Assembly: GCA_003255025.1 (NCBI GenBank)
Contig: QANY01013423.1
Span: forward strand, 1,043,779 to 1,107,778
Length of the DNA: 64,000 nucleotides
Direction: 5' to 3'
Source: Datisca glomerata
Lineage: Eukaryota; Streptophyta; Magnoliopsida; Cucurbitales; Datiscaceae
Shown here: positions 54,401-64,000 of the stretch, in pieces
How the letters are laid out: every line of letters begins with the position of its first letter
Position numbering within the stretch: the first letter of the stretch is position 1
Notes under the pieces: model-generated
The model's database searches: none
What the model was told of the DNA's origin: nothing
Seen by the model: the letters and a program-made list of their open reading frames with translations, nothing else
Made by a program: the position numbers and the translations under genes

Positions 54401-55078
54401 GCATTGGCCGGCCGAAGCACATGGATGCAATTCACATTTTCAACGGCTCTCTATCTTGACAATGACTCATCTTGAGTTTTGCTTGCCTTGTCAACTTTCA
54501 CTCACTGGTTTCTCATCGCTAATCTGAAAACAATCCATTGCCTTTGCTCCCTGCTCTAACGTAATATGCACATTAGCATCATGCCTGGGCAGAGAGGGCT
54601 TTAGCTTCAACTTGAAGCATTGCATCCCATGTTGTATGGCTGCGAGAACCGTAATTAAGCTATCTCCCTCTTGTTGCAGTATTTAACAAGTGTTCATTGA
54701 TCTGATGCTGCGTCATTTAAGTTGTTTTGATTTGAAGAAACCGTACTTATTCATCAAAGTTGATAATATGAGTTAGCATAATAGTTAAGTTGTCACATTC
54801 AAACTATAAGATAATGGATTCAATTCGTGATATCCTGATTCGCAATACCCTCCCTAAAATTTGTAACTTTGAGGAAAAAACTATTAAATAACATTGCATG
54901 TATATACCATGCTTACTAATATAGAAATTCCAATTAGGAATGTAGAAGAATGATCACAAGCAAATACAAAAGTTAATTTGTAATAAACTACTACGAGGGA
55001 TACAAATTAAGTCTAAAACTACCATTTCTTGATCCAAAATTTCAACAAAGATCGAAACTCAAACCAAAATATGAAGAT
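51421..55078. other. Intergenic AT-rich DNA
   Basis: No gene or RNA is supported. The stretch 53180-53620 holds GGTCGGGTCGGTCC-type and GGTTTGGTTGGGTTTT sequences that look like relics of a dispersed repeat, but no ends were found. 54180-54600 is less AT-rich, with only short open frames lacking recognisable domains. The last part includes the 3' flank of the trihelix gene. Confidence 0.6.
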
Positions 55079-56167
55079 CTAATTGGTGCTATCCCTGTTA
55101 TGGCCATTCTTGTTGCTACGATGATTGCTGCTAGTGTTCCCAGCTCTCTTTCCCTGCTTTAGCTGTGAAATCTCCACTTGGGTCTCCATGAAGAACTGCA
55201 TTCTCTGCAACTCTAGGTCCTTGGCAAACTTCATCCTCTGTTTCTCCATCTCCACCACCTGCTGCACCTTCGCCCTCTCTGCCTTCTCGTACGCCTCCCC
55301 GAATTTCAGTATCGCCTGTGTCAACTCCCTCAGCCCATTGCCCCAGTACCCCTTCTCTTTTGCTCCATTTCTTCCCTTGGTCGGCGTCTCTACACGAGCG
55401 GAAGTTGGATTCAACTCCTTCGGAACCTTAACCATCTTTCTCTCGTAAATATCCGGCGGAAAGCTATCCGACGAAGCTGGAGATATCTCCCCGTCCGAGC
55501 CTGAAGAGTCGGAGTAAAGTCGGCTCCGCTTGCCTAACTGTATCTTCTGAGATCTCATTCCCTTCTGCTGCTGTGGAGTTCGATTGACTTGATGATACTG
55601 ATTTGCCGACCGTATTCCGACGGGAATTCCCACAGGCACTTTCTGGCTCTGCAAAGATGGCGTTGCTGTTCCAGCTACAACCACACCGGATCCAACGGTC
55701 TTCGTCGTCGAACCGATCAATCCCTCCAATCTCTCGTAGAATGGCCACTTGCTGAGCGCTCCACCAGCAGAAATCTTGGACTTCTCGAGCTTGTACTTCT
55801 TCTTAACCGTATCGATCCGATTTTTGCACTGAATGTCAGTCTTGGGGGTCTTGGTATAGTCCTCTCTGCTAGTTACAATATCAGCTACCTCTTTCCAATG
55901 TTTTTGCTTCAAATTCCCTCTGCTCAGCTCCATGTATCTCTCCCCCCAAGCATCTATTAACACAGCCGTCGCGCCTTCACTCCAACAATCTTCTCTCCCG
56001 CCACCACCGCTCTTTGGTTGCTGAACCGGCAGTGCCAAGTTTATGGTGGTTTGAGCCGAAGGAGGAGGCGCCGCCACCGTCACCGTTATCCTGCCGTTAT
56101 CCCTCGGCGACGCCGGAGACCCACTCGCGGACGTTGGGTGTGAATGGATCTCATCGTCTTCTTCCAT
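55079..56167 (-). CDS. Trihelix transcription factor, ASIL/6b-interacting protein type, single exon
   Basis: DNA-binding nuclear factor of the trihelix (MYB/SANT-like) family, 362 aa. The N-terminus is acidic and Ser/Pro-rich (M-E-E-D-D-E-I-H-S-H-P). The trihelix domain spans about 55-160, beginning E-D-C-W-S-E-G-A, with W-G-E-R-Y, H-W-K-E-V-A and W-P-F-Y-E-R-L. A basic G-K-R-S-R segment near 210 may be a nuclear signal. The C-terminus (about 280-345) is a Glu/Lys/Gln/Met-rich coiled coil typical of the SIP1/ASIL clade. Arabidopsis ASIL1/ASIL2 repress seed-maturation genes in seedlings; the same role here is inference. An in-frame Met 24 codons upstream (56239) exists, but family members start at the acidic M-E-E-D, so I chose 56167. 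No introns. Confidence 0.92.
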   Translation of the reverse strand: MEEDDEIHSHPTSASGSPASPRDNGRITVTVAAPPPSAQTTINLALPVQQPKSGGGGREDCWSEGATAVLIDAWGERYMELSRGNLKQKHWKEVADIVTSREDYTKTPKTDIQCKNRIDTVKKKYKLEKSKISAGGALSKWPFYERLEGLIGSTTKTVGSGVVVAGTATPSLQSQKVPVGIPVGIRSANQYHQVNRTPQQQKGMRSQKIQLGKRSRLYSDSSGSDGEISPASSDSFPPDIYERKMVKVPKELNPTSARVETPTKGRNGAKEKGYWGNGLRELTQAILKFGEAYEKAERAKVQQVVEMEKQRMKFAKDLELQRMQFFMETQVEISQLKQGKRAGNTSSNHRSNKNGHNRDSTN

Positions 56168-56680
56168 CGGATCTGTACTATTACATACAGGATACAGCTG
56201 ATCTATCAATTTTTGGCTGTTCTTTGTGTATCCCTGCAATTACCGACGGAAGAAGGCGATTATCTTTGACGAATGATCGAGAGAAAGCCAATGATTCAAC
56301 GGATATATACTGGATATGGTACTAATACGCGCCGTCACCGTGCGCGCGCAGGATATCGCCGATCTGGAATCTCAGAGGGAATTGTATTAGGGTTTTCAGT
56401 TGACCGGAGAATACGTGAACGCCTTTTTCCCCTTTCAGTTTGACGAATGCGAAGTTTATTTGGTTGACGGGAAAAACTGAGCGGCAATTGACGGCGTCGG
56501 TGAAGAAGTATTTGAACGTGAAGGACACGTGGAGGGATATGGGAGGGAAAGTGATGAGGTGGCGGGATTTGATTGCGGGTGACCCTCTGTAATTCTGTCA
56601 CCGGCGTGACCGTGACGGTACTGCCGGCTTTGTCTTTTGGTAGGTAGACCATCGCTGTTTTTATCTGATTGGGTCCCAAT
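56168..56680 (-). promoter_or_regulatory. GC-rich 5' leader/promoter region of the trihelix gene
   Basis: Less AT-rich than its surroundings. Two overlapping open frames (56335-56679 and 56322-56528) have no recognisable domain. They are probably chance frames or upstream ORFs in the 5' untranslated region. Confidence 0.4.
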
Positions 56681-57741
56681 TGACGTTAAACTCCATGGAA
56701 GTTACATCGAATTACCCATTCCACCTCTCCTTAGTTCTTCCCGATTTCAGATTCAAACGCTTACTAATTTCTGGTTAAACAGCTTACTTAAGCTTTGGAA
56801 GTAGTTTCCATTTCTTTTTAGTGTACTTCATAAAGATACAGCATCTTCTAAGTTATCCACTTGATGGAAAATTTTACGTAATTGGTTCAGTACTGCTATC
56901 AGATCAGAGATGATACATATTTCAGTCACTACATGTGAGATCCCTGAAATGTTATCGAACGGTGAAATTTAGATTTCCTAACCCTACCAGTTTAAGTTGA
57001 TCATCTGATATGAACTATTCATATTTAATCTAATTATCCAAGGGTGCAAAAAAAAAACCTTTACATTTTTTTTCTTTTTAGGTGACCAATTTGGAGAATC
57101 CAAGTCTAATGTGCTCAACAATGATAAAGAATCTGATTGGACTACTTGGAGTTTAAAAAAAATAATAATGCAATGATCAAGTTTTAGATCAAATTTAAAT
57201 TGATTAATCAATTATTCACAGATTATCATGTTATAAATCATTAAAATAACTTACCATTTGTTTACTATTAAACTTAATTATTTATATTAAAACTTAATCT
57301 AGAACTCAATCCTTATAAAATAAATATATCACATATGGACTAAAGTCAGTAAATAACTTTGAATTTAACCAATGTTCCAGATTGGGAGCTCAAATTCATT
57401 TTTCTTTACTCTTTTGGGAAAGTAGATTATTATTTCCGATTTCATAGTCAAGGATCTCATCGATCCCCTAATAATTACAAATTAAAGCAAACTCACTTTT
57501 GTTATTGGGAGTTATTTTGCATATTAAAATCTACAATTGATATGATCACTGGTGTATTCAAAGGGAGAATGAGGTGATAAACTTTTTTTTTACCATTTTT
57601 GTCTAACTATTTTCTATTTAATTATAACTTCAACCCCTACATTTACACGTGTTTGATTCCTATTGGTTTAAGATTGAACATTTCACACCCTTTCTGAAAT
57701 ACTTGAAATTGTGCACTACTTCAATATGACAACCTTTAGAT
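56681..57741. other. Intergenic AT-rich DNA
   Basis: Nothing recognisable between the trihelix 5' region and the copia 3' LTR; only short chance frames. Confidence 0.6.
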
Positions 57742-57968
57742 TGTGGGAAGATAAAAAAAGTTTGAAGAGAAGACAAATATAGAAGGAAGAAATAGAGATG
57801 GAGAAGAAGAAGAAGAAAGCCCATGGAATGCTCATTAATCTAGAACAAAGAAGCAAGTGAGATAATATACAACACCTACAACCGACAAAGAGAGAGCAAA
57901 GTACAAAACTAATCCCGACAGTTAAATATTAATATAAAACAACTACTTATTTTATCTCTTCATTAACA
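57742..57968 (-). repeat. 3' LTR of the copia element
   Basis: On the minus strand it begins TGTTAATGAAGAG directly after the G-tract and ends CTTCCCACA, giving TG..CA ends. The outer boundary is the best visible candidate only; there is no second LTR to compare. Confidence 0.65.
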
Positions 57969-58019
57969 CCCCCCCCCCCAAAAAAAAAAACTGATCCACC
58001 ATTTGTGGATCAGTTTGTC

Positions 58020-58561
58020 TCTTAAAAATACAAATTGAGGGGAAGACAAGGGTTTGTGAACAAGTCAGCAAGTTGATGTGACGAAGAGACATGTTGCTCA
58101 ACAAGATCCTTTTTCATGACCCATTCAAGAACAAAGTGGTAGTCAATTTCTACATGTTTTGTCCTCGCATGAAAAACTAGATTAGAACTGAGAGATATAG
58201 TCGAGGTGTTATCACAGTAGAGGATAGGAGCTTTAGTTTGATAAACATGACGATCTTGTAGAATCTGTCTTAGCCAACTTAACTCGGCAACGGTGTTGGC
58301 CAGAACTTTGTATTCAACTTCAGTTGAAGACAGGGCAACAATGGACTGCTACTTTGCACTCCAAGATATGCTATTCGATCCAAGAAATACATAACCAAAT
58401 GTAGATCTTTTGTTTGTTGGGTCACCAGCCCAATCATCATCAGAGAAAGCCTGCAAGAAAAGACAGCTAGATCTAAATAAAATGCCATGATCTATAGTGC
58501 CCAATATATAATGCATAATACGTTTGACAGCAGCTAAATGAGATGAAGTAGGTGAGTGCAT
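58020..58561 (-). pseudogene. Copia RNase H remnant
   Basis: The minus-strand frame at 58349-58561 holds D-D-D-W-A-G-D and S-N-S-I-S-W-S-A-K. Downstream in other frames come a H-V-E-I-D-Y-H-F motif and a L-A-D-L-F-T motif near 58030-58130. Frameshifts separate these parts. Confidence 0.8.
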
Positions 58562-58901
58562 GTACTGACAAAATCGATTAACAGCAAGGCAATATCGGGT
58601 CTAGTAAATGTCAAGTACTGAAGGGAACCAACAATGCTTCTATAGAAATGACATCTGATAATGGAGAACCAGAAATAGTACATAGAGGAGATTTAGTTGA
58701 GCAAGGAGAAGCACAAGGTTTAGCATTCATCATACCAAATTTGAGAATCAAATCTTTATCATACTTAAGTTGACTTCAAAGATACTAGAAGAATTTCTAG
58801 ATATTTCAAGACCTAAGAAGTACTTCAGATCACCTAAGTCATTCATCTCAAAGGTGTTTTACAAATTATGCACAATTTTATTAATATAATTAGAAGAAGT
58901 T

Positions 58902-59476
58902 TCACTTATAATAATATCTTTCACTTATAATAATATCATCAACATATAATAAAATATAAGTAAGAAAAGAAGAAGTGGCATGAACAAAAAGAGAAGTGTC
59001 AACCTGAGACCCAACAAAGCCAATAGAGAGCAAATGAGTAATAAACTTCTCAAACCAAGCTCTAGGAGCCTGTTTTAAACCATATAAGAATTTGTTTAAT
59101 TTACAAACATAATTTGGATAAGCTTGACTAACAAAACCTTGAGATTGTGTCATGTAGACTTCCTCATTTAAGGTACCATGTAAAAGACATTCTTGACATC
59201 TAATTGCTTTAATGGCCATCCATAACTAGCATCCAAAGATAATAAAATTATAATAGTAGGTTTCTTTATAACAGGACTAAAAGTTTCATTATAGTCTAAA
59301 CCAGCTTGTTGATGAAACCCTTTCACAACTAAACGGGATTTATGTCTAGCTATGGAACCATTTGGGTTATATTTGTGCTTATAAACCCATTTGCAACCTA
59401 CAAAGTTCTTGTTAGGGGATAAAGGAACCAAAGTCCATGTATTTTGAGAAATGAAGGCTTGATATTCATTTATCAA
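58902..59476 (-). pseudogene. Copia reverse transcriptase remnant
   Basis: Two overlapping minus-strand frames (59168-59476 and 58902-59219) cover the enzyme with one frameshift. Visible motifs are G-C-K-W-V-Y-K, L-D-V-K, L-Y-G-L-K-Q-A-P-R-A-W and the catalytic L-Y-V-D-D box near 58940. Active-site residues are present but the frame is broken. Confidence 0.88.
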
Positions 59477-59485
59477 GGATTTGTG

Positions 59486-60291
59486 TCATTCAGAACTCTT
59501 TATAGTAGAAGGAAATGAGATCGGTTCAGGTTTAACAGATTGCATAGAAGGAACATACGCAAGAAAAAATTTATTTTTAGAGATCCCAGACTTAGACCTA
59601 GTTTGCATAGGGTGGGTGGAGGTTCTAGTCCTAGATTGTCTAGGACACCCAGGCAGATTAACAATAACATCGATAAAAACATTTTCAAATTGAGTGGACT
59701 CTAAAACAGAGCCACTAGCGGGCTGACTAGCATAATTTAAAGCAACATTCAAGGGAACAACGTGCAGATTATCATGAAAAATTAGTAGGAGAAATACTAG
59801 TATCATTTCAACACCATAAGTATGATTATTAGACTGTATTCCAGCACTGGCAATATGCTAATCAGATACATTTGGCTCAGAAATAGAAACATTATCAATA
59901 TTAGAACTTAAATCCATGATACGCAGCACATTATCAAACAAAACTGGTTACAAAAGAGGAGAAAAGACAGCAGAATTATTCTTAGTAGAGTCTTAAACTG
60001 GAACAGGGTTATTACCAGAAACACCAGAACATCCTCGAGGAAGCAAATTAGAAGAAAATAAGGGTAAGGGAGAAGTGTACATGTTTGCCGAAGGAAGTGA
60101 AGTAGCAGAACTAGAAGAAGCAGAAATAACCGAATTAGAAGAAGCAAAGGGAAAATAGATTCATAAAAAATAATATGTCTGGAGGTATAACACCTCTTGT
60201 TATCAACCTCGAAACATAAATAACCCTTTTGCTCCATAGCATAACCAATAAATATACACTGAGTTGACTTAGAGTGAAATTTAGTTTTCAC
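59486..60291 (-). pseudogene. Copia integrase C-terminal region and linker
   Basis: Frame 59908-60291 starts with a C-I-F-I-G-Y-A ... K-G-Y-L-C-F segment and T-S-R-H-I-I-F-Y, the copia integrase C-terminal signature, then turns to out-of-frame sequence. Frame 59486-59806 is the variable linker to reverse transcriptase. Confidence 0.75.
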
Positions 60292-61131
60292 GTAAGATTG
60301 AAGGCTAGGGTAACAAGCATAACCAAAAACACGTAAGTGAGTATAATCAGCAACTTTGCAAAATAATTTCTCAAAAGGGGAATATATGATTTAGGACATC
60401 ACTAAGCATGTGATTAATAAGATAGATAGCAGTAGCAAACACATAGTTCCAGAAAGAAAGAGGAAAAAAAGCATGATGAAGTAAAGTAAGGCTTGTTTCA
60501 ACCACATGCTTATGTTCCCGCTCACTAAGGGGTATAAGGGCAAGTCTTTTGATGAACTATGCCATTGTCATTTAAGTAAGACTAAAAAAAGAGGATGGTT
60601 ATTCACCACCTCCATCATACATAAAAGACTTGATTTTGGATAAGCACATGTTCTCAACCAAAGGTTTAAATCTCATAAACACATCATAAACATCAGATTT
60701 ATTACAAATAGGAAACAACAATGTATAACGAGAATAATCATCAATAAAGACTACGTAATATCTATGTCCATTTGTTGATGTAGTGGGGGAGTGTCCCCAC
60801 ACATCACTATGTATGAGTTGAAGAGGAGAATTAGACATAGTAGTAGAAGCAGTAAAAGGAACCTTAGTCATTTTATTGGTAACACAACTAATACAAACAC
60901 AAGGAAACGAAGTAGGAAAGTTACAAGAGATATTAGCAGTATGTAAAATTTGTCGAACAACATTGTTGGTGGGGTGTCTAATCTATAATGCCACAGAAGA
61001 TTAGGAACTCTAACATATGCACTAGAAGATGTATACAGACTAGTGCGATGGGATAAAGGCATTAACATTGGGTCCTTTATGCAAGATTGCCCATGTTGCC
61101 TTGTCCCGAATGCATAAGAAAGGAGCATCAA
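60292..61131 (-). pseudogene. Copia GAG-pre-integrase and integrase core remnant
   Basis: Frame 60868-61131 carries L-L-W-H-Y-R-L (GAG-pre-integrase). Frame 60599-60871 carries the integrase core with H-S-D-V-W-G and V-F-I-D-D-Y-S-R. The part with the catalytic glutamate (60300-60598) is broken by stops. Confidence 0.82.
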
Positions 61132-61319
61132 AGATAAATAAGTAATAATTATCTAAGAAAAATTTGTAAGCAAATAGGAGATCAGAGGATAATTGAGGAA
61201 CACAAAAAAATTGAGAAAGAGGAAAATACGTAGTAGAAGTAAAAAAGAAGAGCAAAACATGTATGGGTTATTGACAAATTTTGTCCATTGCTGATGGAAA
61301 TAGCATCATCCCAGTGTAT

Positions 61320-62108
61320 TCAATTGAGGAGAAAAGATTATGTAATTCATGAGAAAGATGATTATTGTAGCCGGTGTCAGTCAACCATACGTGTAAGTCA
61401 TACTGGTTTGATCCGTGGGAAAAAGGCAGCCATGGCTAAGAGGTTTGGGGTGGGACCTTTACCTTGATAAGAAAAGTTTAGGCGGTGATAACAATCTATG
61501 GCACTATGCCCAAATTTACTACAAATTTGGCATTTTTCATGGTATTAGAGGTGTCTATGTTGTTAGGAGGGGACTTAAAGATTGGTAAAGTTATATAGGA
61601 TGTGGTCCAAGAACATGATTGTTGTGATACCAATTTGGAGGTATGGCCCCCTTCCACTCGTATTCCTACCAGAATTGAATTTAGTACCACGAAAACCTAT
61701 AAAACCCCTACCTCTTGAATTACCTTGGTTTGAGAAGGAAGCCAATATTGTCGTGTTCTAAAACATTTGTTCCTGACCCTTGCGCTAAGATTCCAAGAAA
61801 CTTTCTTTAGCTTTGAGAATCACATGGAGTTCCTCGAGAAAGAGAGGCTTGGCCATGGTCTTATTGATCTCCGTAAATTGTTGAACTCAGGTGGAAGAGA
61901 ATTAATGGTGAAAATAAGGATGTCTTCATCGTCAGTATGAACTGAAACCGCTATCAGTTTATCTTTCAGCTCCTTGATGCGCTGAATATAGGCATCAATA
62001 TTCTCAATAGGTTTCTTGGTTACCAATTGAAGATCCGTTTTGAGCTGAAGGATGTTTGTACGTGAAATGGAAGGAAATCGTCATTCGATTGAGTCCCATG
62101 TAGGTTCG
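61320..62108 (-). pseudogene. Copia gag, zinc knuckle and protease remnant
   Basis: Frame 61820-62026, extended upstream past one stop to about 62108, is the UBN2-type gag. A CCHC knuckle with all four ligands (C-Q-I-C ... G-H ... C) lies at about 61486-61525, and a protease L-T-D-T-G motif at about 61365-61395. Frameshifts lie between them. Upstream gag sequence ends where the Sirevirus-like LTR starts. Confidence 0.78.
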
Positions 62109-62119
62109 ATATGGCAACA

Positions 62120-62930
62120 CAATAGGGGGTGTAAAATGAATGTTCAAGAATGAACTTCAATGTTCCACGAGTTTAATCTCTTGAAAAGATAAATAAGTAA
62201 TAGATAAAAGCGTTAAAATAAATAATGTTTGCGATAATATAAATGCGGAAATATAAAGCAAGTGAATAAAATAATTACGGAAACTTAAAGTGCGGAAAAT
62301 TAAAGTGCAAAAAATAAAAAGAGAAGAAGGAGAAGAAGACAGCCACACGATATTTTTACGTGGTTTGAGAAATTTTATCCCTACGTCCAATGCCTCCCTT
62401 GGAGATTTAATCTCATGATCTTCTTAAGGGTGAAAACCAAACCTTACAAACCCAATTGGCTTATGGGTGCCAACTAAACTCACAAGGCCATGTGTTTCGA
62501 GATTAAGTGACATCTTACAATAACTCTCTCAAAAGAGTAGAATCTCCAATCTAAGCTCACAAAAAAATAATCCTGCTCGCTCAATAAATTTGCATGTATA
62601 AAGCTCAAAATATTAAGAGAGATTTATGAGAGTATTGGGAGAATTTTATGAGCAAGTCTCTCGGCTATGAATTATGTTTTGTGAAGAGAAACGAAGTGTA
62701 TTTATAGAGGAGATGTAGGTTAGGGTTTAGGAGGGAAATTTTCAAATTTTGAATATAGACAAAGGAAATGATACTCCATCCTTAATAAGGAGGATAAAAA
62801 ATCATTGATTTAAAAGGTAAGGAATACTCCTATGAAAAATAACACAATATGGTAAAAAACTATTTGGGTAAGCTCAATCTCTCTTTATCTACTTGAAATT
62901 GAAACTTACTTTGTTTGTGTTTTGTCATTA
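62120..62930 (-). repeat. LTR of a Sirevirus-like copia derivative
   Basis: About 0.8 kb, entering abruptly from copia gag sequence. The minus strand has a TATA box CTATAAATACAC at about 62697-62708. Inside lies TTTTTACGTGGTTTGAG (62355-62371), a sequence I associate with many plant copia LTRs. The edge near 62930 abuts polypurine motifs. Exact ends are not certain because no second LTR is in the window. Confidence 0.6.
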
Positions 62931-63360
62931 TCTCCCTCTCATGTATTTTGTCTATTGTGCAAGAGACAATCTTCATGCTTTATGAGCTCTTATGAAAATA
63001 AATATTTTCATGATCTTCAATTGGAATGCCTTGTGGTAATTGTTCCAATAACCTCTGCAATCTTGATTAAATTTATTAGCAACGTCAATATTTTGTTATG
63101 ATCTAAAGTTATCTCATAGAGATATATGGTTAAAAATCTCCTCCTTTTTTATGATGACAAACCACTTAGACAAAAAATGTATTTAATCAAATAAATTTAA
63201 TTTACTCCCCCTAAATATATGCTTACCTATCAAGATAAAAACATAACTTTTAAGCATATTCTATTTTCTCCCCCTTTGTTATCATAAAAAAGAATAAGCC
63301 AATAATAATGAGGAAAAATACTTTTATCTTGACATGGTAAGTAGAAAAAAACTAACTAAT
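62930..63360 (-). other. Repeated polypurine tracts next to the Sirevirus-like LTR
   Basis: Minus-strand GGGAGATAATGAC (near 62930), GGGGGAGTAAAT (near 63203) and ATGATAACAAAGGGGGAGA (near 63269-63287), with a related ATGATAAAAAAGGAGGAGA near 63141-63160. Multiple polypurine tracts before the 3' LTR are a hallmark of Sireviruses. Confidence 0.65.
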
Positions 63361-63389
63361 ATCTAAAATTCTCAAAGTAAGCCTATTTT

Positions 63390-64000
63390 TACAAAAAAAA
63401 ACTTTCAACATTTAATGATTTTGTGAAAATATCCGCAAGTTGTGTAGTGTCTACAAACTCTAGTAAAATATCTCTTTTATCGGAAACATTCCTTTGATTA
63501 CCAAGAAGCTTGTCAAGATTGTTTATTCCATTTGTAAATTTAAAAATGGTTGAATTTGAATTATTTTATTTATTTTGGCTTTGAATAAGGTCTCGATGCA
63601 AAACATGCAAGGTTGCTTTGATTTTCAAATTCTCAAAATCTCTATGATACTTATTTCCGCACATTGTCCTTCCCTTGAAAAGAATATTCCCGCTATTCCT
63701 TCCCGGCTTATTGTTCCACGAGGTTTTTCATCATTTTTTTCTTTTTTCAATCATTAGGTAATCGGCACCTAATGATCTATGGAATATCTCACTTTTTAAA
63801 AACTCATTTTCTTCTTGAAGTTTTAAAAAATCATTTTTCGTAATTTTGTTCTTTACGCAAAGTTTTTCAAATTCACTATAAAGCTCTTCAAAAGCATTTT
63901 CAAGTTCTTCATAACTAGGTTTATCATTTAAAGTTAGCTTAGAAAAACTTACTTCATCTTCTAGTGCCATGAAACACATGTTTGCAACTTCTTCTTCTTC
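63390..64000 (-). pseudogene. Sirevirus-like gag C-terminus joined to RNase H tail (internal deletion derivative)
   Basis: Minus-strand frame 63731-63979, running to the window edge, has C-F-M-A-L-E-D-E-V and a Glu/Leu/Lys coiled-coil region typical of Sirevirus gag. Further down, F-T-N-G-I-N-N-L-D-K-L-L-G (about 63500-63545) is also gag. Immediately after, at about 63395-63480, comes L-E-F-V-D-T-T-Q-L-A-D-I-F-T-K, the RNase H end. Integrase and reverse transcriptase are absent, so the copy lost several kb and is non-autonomous. The rest of gag lies beyond the window. Confidence 0.75.

Larger units (their letters stand above)
57742..62115 (-). mobile_element. Ty1/copia retrotransposon, degenerate, 5' end cut off (probable Ale/Retrofit lineage)
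   Basis: The minus strand carries gag, protease, integrase, reverse transcriptase and RNase H in copia order, then a G-rich polypurine tract (57969-57979) and a short 3' LTR. Frameshifts and stops split the polyprotein. The 5' part of gag and the 5' LTR are missing because the sequence changes near 62110-62120 to a different element. The short LTR (about 227 bp) and the conserved motifs suggest the Ale/Retrofit lineage; this is by recollection of family features, not by alignment. Confidence 0.85.

Noticed and set aside
54239..54430. 63-codon open frame on the minus strand
   Set aside because: No domain, no neighbouring exon with matching splice sites, in intergenic DNA.
56335..56679. 114-codon open frame upstream of the trihelix gene
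   Set aside because: Proline/arginine-rich chance frame in a GC-richer leader; no family recognised.

Overview
The window is nuclear DNA from a flowering plant, most likely a eudicot. It has intron-containing genes with plant GT..AG junctions, AT-rich intergenic DNA, plant retroelements and endogenous pararetrovirus. The species cannot be fixed from the sequence. All three recognisable protein-coding genes lie on the minus strand, and one microRNA gene lies on the plus strand.

Layout. (1) About 1-30110 is a 30-kb cluster of decayed endogenous pararetrovirus (Caulimoviridae-type) sequence. At least seven segments lie in both orientations. They carry tRNA-Met primer-binding sites, promoter and leader sequence, and movement-protein, coat-protein, protease, reverse-transcriptase and RNase H remnants. 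Every open frame is broken. A 2.7-kb solo LTR (3220-5954) interrupts one copy. Two head-to-head inversions (about 15.27 and 26.08 kb) make large inverted repeats. (2) 30111-32970 is intergenic and contains a clear MIR164 hairpin (31856-31966, plus strand), microsatellites and a 29-base assembly gap. (3) 32974-40318 (minus) is a full-size ABCB/P-glycoprotein-type ABC transporter, resolved into nine coding exons (1491 aa) with an unusually long acidic and serine-rich N-terminal extension. (4) 40319-42329 is intergenic with several minisatellites. (5) 42330-50248 (minus) is a COP1-interacting protein 7 (CIP7)-like gene, resolved into ten coding exons (1420 aa), including two micro-exons of 31 and 40 bp. 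(6) 51.3-55.0 kb is AT-rich intergenic DNA. (7) 55079-56167 (minus) is a single-exon trihelix transcription factor of the ASIL/6b-interacting type (362 aa). (8) 57742 to about 62115 is a decayed Ty1/copia element (probably Ale/Retrofit lineage, minus) with a 3' LTR. Its gag gene is cut at its 5' end by a second, Sirevirus-like copia derivative (about 62120-64000) that has lost most of pol.

The genes do not form a pathway cluster. Their likely roles are membrane transport (ABCB), light-signalling transcription control (CIP7-like), seed/embryo gene repression (ASIL-like trihelix) and NAC-mRNA cleavage (miR164). The unusual part of the window is the architecture of the pararetrovirus cluster. 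Its rearrangement breakpoints fall in the leader/primer-binding region, and its inverted copies could be transcribed into double-stranded RNA. Exon boundaries were read by eye from splice consensus and reading-frame continuity.
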